A stretch of DNA of 10,461 nt from an uncultured Collinsella sp. Lineage in GTDB: Bacteria; Actinomycetota; Coriobacteriia; Coriobacteriales; Coriobacteriaceae. Within the stretch, counting starts at the first letter, position 1, and every line of letters begins with the position of its first letter. The DNA lies in assembly GCA_958439775.1 (NCBI GenBank), contig CAUBWQ010000018.1, forward strand, positions 1 through 10,461, in the 5' to 3' direction. The position numbers and the translations under genes were made by a program. The notes under the pieces were generated by a model that was not told where the DNA came from, did not search any database, and saw only the letters and a program-made list of their open reading frames with translations. This document shows positions 5,596 through 10,461 of this stretch, in pieces.

Positions 5596-6852
5596 CTACT
5601 TGTAATACGTCTTGAACAGCTTAAAGTGGCGCAACTTGGTGTGCCACATGCGCAGCCAGCGGTTAAAGACAAAGTCACCCTTCATAAACGAAGGGTCGGC
5701 TCCCTTGCCTTCCTTGTCCAGGCGATGCACCTTAGCGCGCAGCTCGGGATCCTTGACGTACTTGTCGACGACGCCCATGGGAACGACCATCCACAGGGCC
5801 TCGTCCTGCGCCGTCACAAACTCCGGCTCAAACGGGCGGTTGAACACATACTCGTCCACCACATACTTGGCAACGTTAAAGCCACTGTTGGTGACGTAGT
5901 AGTTGCTGCGACCTTGGCGCGTGTTGAAATCGAAGAACTTAAACGAGCCGTCGCGCTCGTCGTACTTAACGTCAAAGTTGGAGTAGCCCACAAAGTGAAG
6001 GTCCTCGAGCAGCTTGCGCACGCCGCCCATGAGCTCGTCGTTGGGCTCGGTAATGATACAGGCATGGTTGCCGACACCGTGGGGCTGATGCTCCTCAAGC
6101 AGCACATGGCCCAGGCACATCATGCGCACCTTGCCGTTGCGGTCGGAATAGCTGGTGAGCACGCGCATGTACTCGTCGTTGCCGGGCACGCGATCCTGCA
6201 AGATCAGATCGTCGGTGTAGCCGCTGGCATACGAATCGCGAATGACCTGTTCCAGCTCGGCGCGGTCGGCAATCTCATAGGCCTTCTTCTGGCCCTCGAA
6301 CTCGTGCTGCCACCACATGATGCCGTCAGAAGGCTTCAGAATCATCGGGTAAGGAAAATCGATCTGGTCGAGCACTTCGGCAGGCGCCTCACCCTGGGCA
6401 TTAAGCATCGCCTTGGTAAAGGTAAACGTGTGCGGATAGGGCACGTCATGCTTCTCGCACAGCTCGTAGAAGATCTCCTTCTTCTGGCACTGCTCGAGCA
6501 TGCTGTAGGGCGCGTAGGGAGCGACGATGTTATCCGCCAGCTCATGAGCATCCTTGGCTTGAGCCACGAGAGCGACATAGTTGTCGCCACAGCCCACAAG
6601 GACAATCGTCTTGTCGGCATGCGCTTGGGCAATGCCGTTGACGGTTTTGAGCATCACGGGCATGGTGTCGATATCCACGTTGGGCGTGTAGTCGATAATC
6701 TGGCTGCGGTACGCGGGACCCGTCTGATACTTGCCAAAGACCAGACTCTTGACCTGGTATTCCTCGTAGAAGGCGCGCGCCACCGAATAGGCGTTGATGT
6801 CGCCACCGAGCAGCACGGGAATGAACTCGCGCTCTGTAAATTGCAATGCCAT
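5596..6852 (-). CDS. ATP-grasp carboxylate-amine ligase, probable D-aspartate ligase for the peptidoglycan cross-bridge
   Basis: The 418-residue protein has an N-terminal REFIPVLLGGDINAYSVAR segment, then LVGCGDNYV (about 105-113), then an ATP-grasp core. That core contains a nucleotide-binding lysine in MILKPSDG, the acidic stretch LQDRVPGNDEYMR, and the metal-binding FFDFNTRQGRSN (N310, R312). The N-terminal half strongly resembles what I recall of E. faecium D-aspartate ligase (Asl-fm), which activates the beta-carboxyl of D-Asp and joins it to the side-chain amine of the diamino acid in UDP-MurNAc-pentapeptide. The racemase gene directly downstream fits this. The ATG at 6852 has AGGAAG five bases upstream. 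The substrate is inferred; other ATP-grasp ligases of this group act on other carboxylates. Confidence 0.85.
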   Translation of the reverse strand: MALQFTEREFIPVLLGGDINAYSVARAFYEEYQVKSLVFGKYQTGPAYRSQIIDYTPNVDIDTMPVMLKTVNGIAQAHADKTIVLVGCGDNYVALVAQAKDAHELADNIVAPYAPYSMLEQCQKKEIFYELCEKHDVPYPHTFTFTKAMLNAQGEAPAEVLDQIDFPYPMILKPSDGIMWWQHEFEGQKKAYEIADRAELEQVIRDSYASGYTDDLILQDRVPGNDEYMRVLTSYSDRNGKVRMMCLGHVLLEEHQPHGVGNHACIITEPNDELMGGVRKLLEDLHFVGYSNFDVKYDERDGSFKFFDFNTRQGRSNYYVTNSGFNVAKYVVDEYVFNRPFEPEFVTAQDEALWMVVPMGVVDKYVKDPELRAKVHRLDKEGKGADPSFMKGDFVFNRWLRMWHTKLRHFKLFKTYYK

Positions 6853-6908
6853 GGAAACTTCCTATCATGAACTGCCCGCACAACGGGCGGTCTTTGCGCA
6901 ACTGATTT

Positions 6909-6938
6909 ATTCTAGCGTGCCAAGCCGCCGGCACCCAA
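6909..6938 (-). promoter_or_regulatory. Candidate promoter of the ligase-racemase operon
   Basis: On the minus strand TTGGGT (6938-6933) and TAGAAT (6914-6909) are 18 bases apart. Transcription would begin near 6902, about 50 bases before the ligase ATG. The leader then carries a five-pair GCCCG/CGGGC hairpin (6888-6874). The divergent gap 6853-7072 must also hold the promoter of the MOSC gene, for which I found no convincing hexamers; it contains a 7-bp inverted repeat, ACAATGG/CCATTGT (7005-7030). Confidence 0.35.
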
Positions 6939-7072
6939 AGCTCCACCGTATCTATGGCAATCGACGTAATCGTCCAGCACGAAGACGGCGCTCACCGTTG
7001 TATGACAATGGGCAATGAACCTACCATTGTTGTAGGATTCAACATGTTGCCCGCCCCGTCGAAAGGTGCACC

Positions 7073-7738
7073 GTGCCCCAGGCTCATCCGATCAACAACC
7101 CCATCATTGACGCCGCCAAGCGCGAACTTGCGGATCGTGCCCAGACGGCAGCTCCCCTACGCACCGCAAACGATGCTTACAACGGGCCTGCCCGTATCGT
7201 CTCAATCAACACGTCGGAGCACAAAGGCACTCGCAAGTCGCCCGTCGCCGATGGACGCGACACCGTCATCGAGCAATTTGGCCTCGCGACCGATGCGCAC
7301 GCCGGACATTGGCACCGCCAGGTCTCTTTTTTAGCCGCGGAGTCCATCCAGACGGCGCAGGCACGCGGGCTCGACGTACACGAGGGTGACTTTGGAGAGA
7401 ACTTCACCACGCAAGGCATCAATCTACTCTCGCTCCCCCTGGGAACGCAGCTCAAGATTGGCAACGATGTCCTGGTCGAAATCAGTCAGATCGGCAAGGT
7501 CTGCCACACCCGCTGTGCCATCTACTATCTCGCCGGCGACTGTATCTTTCCCCACGAGGGCGTTTTTGGCGTGGTGCTAAAGGGCGGAGAAGCCCATACC
7601 GGCGACGACATACAGGTGGTCAAGCTCGGCGACGGCACTTGCTCGTTCACCCCTGCCAAGAGGGCACGCTGTAGTTGTAAAACCCCACGTTGGGATAGCT
7701 TTTACAGCCCAAAGCTCCTCTCAAGCAGGGTTCCGTAA
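7073..7738 (+). CDS. MOSC domain-containing protein
   Basis: The 221-residue protein carries a MOSC domain (about 39-183), the beta-barrel fold found in molybdenum-cofactor sulfurases and related sulfur-carrying enzymes. Visible family signatures are G-L-A-T-D-A-H-A-G-H-W-H-R-Q-V-S (70-85), GDFGEN (105-110) and IGKVCHTRCAIYYLAGDC (140-157), with C144 as the conserved MOSC cysteine and C148 and C157 nearby. Sulfur transfer to or handling of the molybdenum cofactor is the usual guess, but stand-alone proteins like this are mostly uncharacterised. The start is GTG with GAAAGG six bases upstream. The first 38 residues and the last 38 (two further Cys in RCSC, basic) lie outside the domain. No molybdenum-cofactor gene is next to it, so the role is open. 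Confidence 0.87.
   Translation: MPQAHPINNPIIDAAKRELADRAQTAAPLRTANDAYNGPARIVSINTSEHKGTRKSPVADGRDTVIEQFGLATDAHAGHWHRQVSFLAAESIQTAQARGLDVHEGDFGENFTTQGINLLSLPLGTQLKIGNDVLVEISQIGKVCHTRCAIYYLAGDCIFPHEGVFGVVLKGGEAHTGDDIQVVKLGDGTCSFTPAKRARCSCKTPRWDSFYSPKLLSSRVP
7676..7706 (+). terminator. Hairpin inside the 3' end of the MOSC gene
   Basis: TGTAAAA (7676-7682) and TTTTACA (7700-7706) are inverted copies enclosing CCCA-CGT-TGGG (7684-7694). The structure lies 30 bases before the stop codon, so it is translated and would be opened by ribosomes. No U-run follows directly. It may be a weak terminator or chance; no better terminator was found before the next gene. Confidence 0.3.
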
Positions 7739-7743
7739 CGTTA

Positions 7744-7866
7744 AAGTTGAACTCTATGGTTTCTCAACAATTCATCATAACTGCAGGTCAAAGCCAAAGC
7801 CTCAAGTTCAACTTGACCCTTTGGAACCTTTAAGGTTCAAGTTGAGGTCGAAAGCAGTAGTAGAAT
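7744..7866 (+). promoter_or_regulatory. Palindrome-rich regulatory region upstream of the secreted lysozyme-like gene
   Basis: Variants of one motif recur: AAGTTGAAC (7744-7752), the perfect palindrome TCAAGTTCAACTTGA (7802-7816) and TTCAAGTTGA (7836-7845). A second palindrome, GAACCTTTAAGGTTC (7824-7838), lies between the last two. TAGAAT at 7861-7866 could be a -10, with TTCAAG (7836-7841) 19 bases upstream; a 19-base spacer is typical of MerR-controlled promoters. CCTCAAGTT-AACTTGA resembles the SoxR-type MerR operator but with one extra central base. No regulator gene is in the window, so the binding protein is unknown. Confidence 0.45.
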
Positions 7867-7908
7867 ACCGTTCGAACCATAACCTACGATTGATTGCAGA
7901 GGGACTGG

Positions 7909-9042
7909 ATGCAGCATTCGAATCATCGCACCGCAGTGCTCATTGCGTCGAAGCCGGCTCGTATCATCACGAGCGCCGCGCTCGCCGTTGCGCTGACTGC
8001 CACGCCGATGCTCTCCCCCGTTGCGGCGTATGCCGCCTCGCAGGCAACGCAGGACCAGCTTTCCGCAGCCCAGCAGAAGATCGAAGCCGCCACGAGCGCC
8101 TACAACGACGCCCGCACCAAACTCGATGACCTGCAAAAGCAGATTGACTCCAATGAGACAAGCATCGAGGAAATCGAGGCCAAGCTTCCCGAGCAGCAGG
8201 CCAAGGCAAGCTCCGCCATGCGCGATCTGTACAAGTATCAGAAGGGCACCAATCCCATCGTGAGCTTCCTGGTCAACGCGCAGAGCCTGGGTGAGTTCAT
8301 CACGACCTGCAAATACACCAACCAGATCACGAGCTCAAGCGTCGACGAGATCGAAGAGCTCAATAACATGCAAACCGAACTCGAGCAGAACAAGGCCGAG
8401 CTCCAGCAGGCCAAGTCTCAGCTTGAGGCAGAGCAGAAAAACGCCGAGGACGCGCTGGCGCAGGCCCAGCAGCTCCGCAGCGAGGCGCAGGCAAAAGCCG
8501 AGCAGGAAAATGCCGCCGAGCTTGCCAAGCTTGAGGCCGATAAGGCCGCTGCCGCCGAAAAGCTCTCGGGCGAGGGCGTAAGCGGCAGCAATTCCAGCAG
8601 CCAGGCCACCAACACCAACACCACCATCGACACCACGGTGAACAACTCCAATACCGGTAGCTCCGATTACGATTCGTTCATTAATGAGTGGACGAGCCGC
8701 ATCGACAATTATCTCGCCGGCTCCCCCATGGCAGGCCAGGGCTATAACTTTGCCGTCGCCGCTTGGAATACCGGTGTCGACCCCCGCTGGTCCCCCGCCA
8801 TCGCCTGCATCGAGAGCACCAAGGGTGCTTATTGCGCCAATTCTTACAACGCCTGGGGCTGGAGTGCACGTGGCGGCGGTTGGCGCAGCTTTGGCAGCTG
8901 GAGCGAGGGCATCTCCGCTCACGTTGCCTATCTGGGCGCCAACTACGGCTCCACCCTTACCCCGGCAGCGGCCAAAAAGTACTGCCCGCCCACGTGGCAG
9001 GACTGGTACAACAAAGTTGCCGCTCAGATGAACCGCATCTAA
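7909..9042 (+). CDS. Secreted coiled-coil protein with C-terminal lysozyme-like (glucosaminidase-type) domain
   Basis: The 377-residue precursor has a signal peptide: basic start, hydrophobic core about 20-38, likely cleavage after AYA at 42. A long coiled coil rich in Gln, Glu, Lys and Ala follows (about 47-115 and 150-245), like the N-terminal part of PcsB-type hydrolase regulators. After a Ser/Thr/Asn-rich linker (about 250-275), the C-terminal 100 residues read VDPRWSPAIACIESTKGAYC, then NAWGWS and a Trp/Gly-rich stretch ending in KYCPPTWQDWYNKV. This matches lysozyme-fold peptidoglycan hydrolases, with E302 as the probable catalytic acid and two Cys that may pair. It should act on peptidoglycan outside the cell, possibly in division or wall turnover. 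The ATG at 7909 with an AGAGGG-type site is preferred to TTG at 7894. Exact bond cleaved is not known. Confidence 0.85.
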   Translation: MQHSNHRTAVLIASKPARIITSAALAVALTATPMLSPVAAYAASQATQDQLSAAQQKIEAATSAYNDARTKLDDLQKQIDSNETSIEEIEAKLPEQQAKASSAMRDLYKYQKGTNPIVSFLVNAQSLGEFITTCKYTNQITSSSVDEIEELNNMQTELEQNKAELQQAKSQLEAEQKNAEDALAQAQQLRSEAQAKAEQENAAELAKLEADKAAAAEKLSGEGVSGSNSSSQATNTNTTIDTTVNNSNTGSSDYDSFINEWTSRIDNYLAGSPMAGQGYNFAVAAWNTGVDPRWSPAIACIESTKGAYCANSYNAWGWSARGGGWRSFGSWSEGISAHVAYLGANYGSTLTPAAAKKYCPPTWQDWYNKVAAQMNRI

Positions 9043-9052
9043 GTGCAACTGC

Positions 9053-9080
9053 AAAGGGCCCCAATGTGGGGCCCTTTTCT
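9053..9080. terminator. Bidirectional terminator between convergent genes
   Basis: AAAGGGCCCC (9053-9062) pairs perfectly with GGGGCCCTTT (9068-9077) around AATGT. On the plus strand TTTTCTTTT surrounds and follows the 3' arm. It starts ten bases after the lysozyme-like gene, and its tail touches the stop codon of the opposing kinase gene at 9082, so it likely serves both. Confidence 0.9.
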
Positions 9081-9081
9081 T

Positions 9082-10461
9082 TTAGGTAGCGGAGGTATCG
9101 ACGACGCCGGTCGCATTGGCAACCGCGACCATGACGATCACGCATAGGAGCAGCACACCCAATGCCTTGAGCCAGAGTTTCGCGAGTTTCTTGCCGCGAT
9201 AGCTGTCGAGCAGTGCGAATCGCCGACGAAGACGGCGCTTATCGAGCAGCGCAAAATGCATAAGCACCATAAGGCCATCGACAAAGAAAAAATACTCGAT
9301 TATGAGAAGCCACGTCGGGTAGCTTTGGTTTGCTCCCGTGGGGTGAAAGACGGCAAAGTGACTTCCGGCAAAGAACACAAGCAGCGAGAAATAGACGAGC
9401 GTATTCCAAATGCGCCCCAGAGACTCCGGAACGCGAGAGAGCAGACCGCATGCAGCGGAGGCGGCAGGCCTAGGAAGCCCCGTGGGGTTCTGGAGTCCTT
9501 GGGGCGTCAACACCGTCTTCGAGGCCGGAGTACGGACAGGCGCAGGCGCAGGAGGCCGCACGGGGCGACTCAGATCGTATGCCGCGCGCGTCGCCCGTCC
9601 CAACGCTTCCGCACTCGCAAAACGCTTGGCCGGGTCGAGTGCCATCGACATGCAGACGGCATCGGCAAGTGGAGCGGGAATGTCGCGAGCCTCGCATTGC
9701 TCGCGCATGTCGAGCCCTGGTTTAGGGTCGACTCCCGTCAAGCAGAAGAACAACAGGGCGCCAAGTGCGTAGACGTCGCTTCGCACGCTCGTCTGCCCAA
9801 ACCCATACTGCTCGGGCGGCGCATAGGGCCGTGTCCCAAACTTGACAGTATCGGAATCGGCGCCATCACGCCATACGCGGGCGATCCCCAAGTCGATAAT
9901 CACCAGCGATGAAAATGTCAGACCGTCATCAGGCGTATAGTTGGCACCTGTCACGATGATATTCGACGGCTTGAGGTCACGATGGATCACCGGCGCCGAC
10001 GTCTCCCCCGCCATTGCAAAACCGGCGTGGAGCTCGCCCACGGCATCGCATAGGGCAGGATACAATTCACGCGCATAATCGGGGGTGACTCCCAGACGGT
10101 CCACCAGCGCCCCGAGCGTCTCCCCTTCGATGTATTCCATAACCACGTTGAGCTCGTCGCCCACACGACGACAATCGACGATTCTGGGCAGGTGCTCAAA
10201 ACGCCTGCCTGCCCGCTGAGCGGCAAACAGACGCTCGTATGCCCCGCCGATTTGAGCCGAAGCATCGATGCGTTTACGGACAAAGGGGCCGAGCGAGCCA
10301 CCGCCGGTTCCTTCAAAGTACACGAGCTCGGTTGTTTCAACGGACGAGTGCTTAAGTACACGCTCCACGCGATAGCTGTCGTCGCGATCGAGCGACGCCA
10401 GGTGCTCGGCAAGCGCTGCGGTCAGCTCGTCATCGGAATATGTTGGGGTCTGAGTATCCAT
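9082..10461 (-). CDS. Membrane-anchored serine/threonine protein kinase (start at window edge)
   Basis: The Hanks-type kinase domain spans about 29-295: the ATP-anchoring lysine is probably K63 in VRKRI, E76 is the likely helix-C partner, and the catalytic loop is HRDLKPSN (160-167, D162 and K164). The metal-binding motif is DLG (190-192) instead of DFG, then GTRPYAPPEQYG (209-220) and SDVYALG. The glycine-rich loop is weak. After a Pro-rich linker (300-320), three membrane helices follow near 351-372, 383-406 and 430-452, so the kinase faces the cytoplasm and is tethered by its C-terminus. No PASTA or other extracellular sensor domain is present; the loops outside the membrane are short. It would phosphorylate proteins on Ser/Thr; targets are unknown. 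The ATG is the last codon of the window, so an upstream start cannot be excluded. Confidence 0.88.
   Translation of the reverse strand: MDTQTPTYSDDELTAALAEHLASLDRDDSYRVERVLKHSSVETTELVYFEGTGGGSLGPFVRKRIDASAQIGGAYERLFAAQRAGRRFEHLPRIVDCRRVGDELNVVMEYIEGETLGALVDRLGVTPDYARELYPALCDAVGELHAGFAMAGETSAPVIHRDLKPSNIIVTGANYTPDDGLTFSSLVIIDLGIARVWRDGADSDTVKFGTRPYAPPEQYGFGQTSVRSDVYALGALLFFCLTGVDPKPGLDMREQCEARDIPAPLADAVCMSMALDPAKRFASAEALGRATRAAYDLSRPVRPPAPAPVRTPASKTVLTPQGLQNPTGLPRPAASAACGLLSRVPESLGRIWNTLVYFSLLVFFAGSHFAVFHPTGANQSYPTWLLIIEYFFFVDGLMVLMHFALLDKRRLRRRFALLDSYRGKKLAKLWLKALGVLLLCVIVMVAVANATGVVDTSAT

Noticed and set aside
5278..6870. 530-codon open frame on the plus strand
   Set aside because: It is antisense to the ligase and racemase genes, both recognised by motifs with good ribosome-binding sites on the minus strand. 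The plus-strand product has no family features.
6954..7334. 126-codon plus-strand frame whose first 40 residues look plausible
   Set aside because: There is no ribosome-binding site before the ATG, and most of it overlaps the MOSC gene in another frame with a Ser/Pro/Arg-rich shadow sequence.
7650..8129. Frame that stays open from the MOSC gene tail into the lysozyme-like gene
   Set aside because: It has no start with a ribosome-binding site, overlaps the signal peptide of a well-supported gene, and shows no recognisable domain.

Overview
The window is high-GC bacterial DNA. Fused ECF ATPase, D-aspartate-type cell-wall ligase with a racemase, LPXTG surface protein, MOSC protein and membrane Ser/Thr kinase together suggest a gut Coriobacteriia member, most likely Collinsella-like. 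This placement is inferred from gene content and sequence feel; no search was run.

Layout, left to right. (1) The 3' part of a large surface protein reads in from the left edge: the C-terminal half of a C69-type dipeptidase, a Pro/Glu/Gln repeat stalk, and an LPTTG sorting signal, followed by a terminator. (2) A plus-strand ECF transport module at about 1180-4640. It starts with a 22-codon leader peptide carrying three tandem Trp codons and an attenuator-like hairpin plus U-run. A TrpP-like ECF substrate-binding (S) membrane protein follows, then two palindromic intergenic repeats, a fused double ATPase (EcfA-EcfA') and the transmembrane coupling protein EcfT. This reads as a tryptophan importer controlled by ribosome-mediated attenuation. 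The S gene has no canonical start codon in its frame upstream of its first transmembrane helix, and it lies in the same frame as the leader, separated from it by one TGA. (3) A minus-strand pair, 6852-4765: an ATP-grasp ligase resembling D-aspartate ligase of the peptidoglycan cross-bridge, followed by an aspartate/glutamate racemase-family enzyme. Together they could make D-Asp and attach it to cell-wall precursors. (4) Plus strand: a MOSC-domain protein, then a secreted coiled-coil protein with a C-terminal lysozyme-like domain. The second gene is preceded by a cluster of short palindromes. (5) Minus strand, from the right edge: a serine/threonine protein kinase with three C-terminal membrane helices, converging on the secreted protein at a shared bidirectional terminator.

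Three themes recur: amino-acid supply (Trp import, D-Asp synthesis), cell-wall construction and remodelling (ligase, racemase, lysozyme-like protein, sorted surface peptidase) and signalling (kinase). The most notable system is the Trp-codon leader in front of an ECF transporter. No tRNA, rRNA, CRISPR array, insertion sequence or replication origin was seen.
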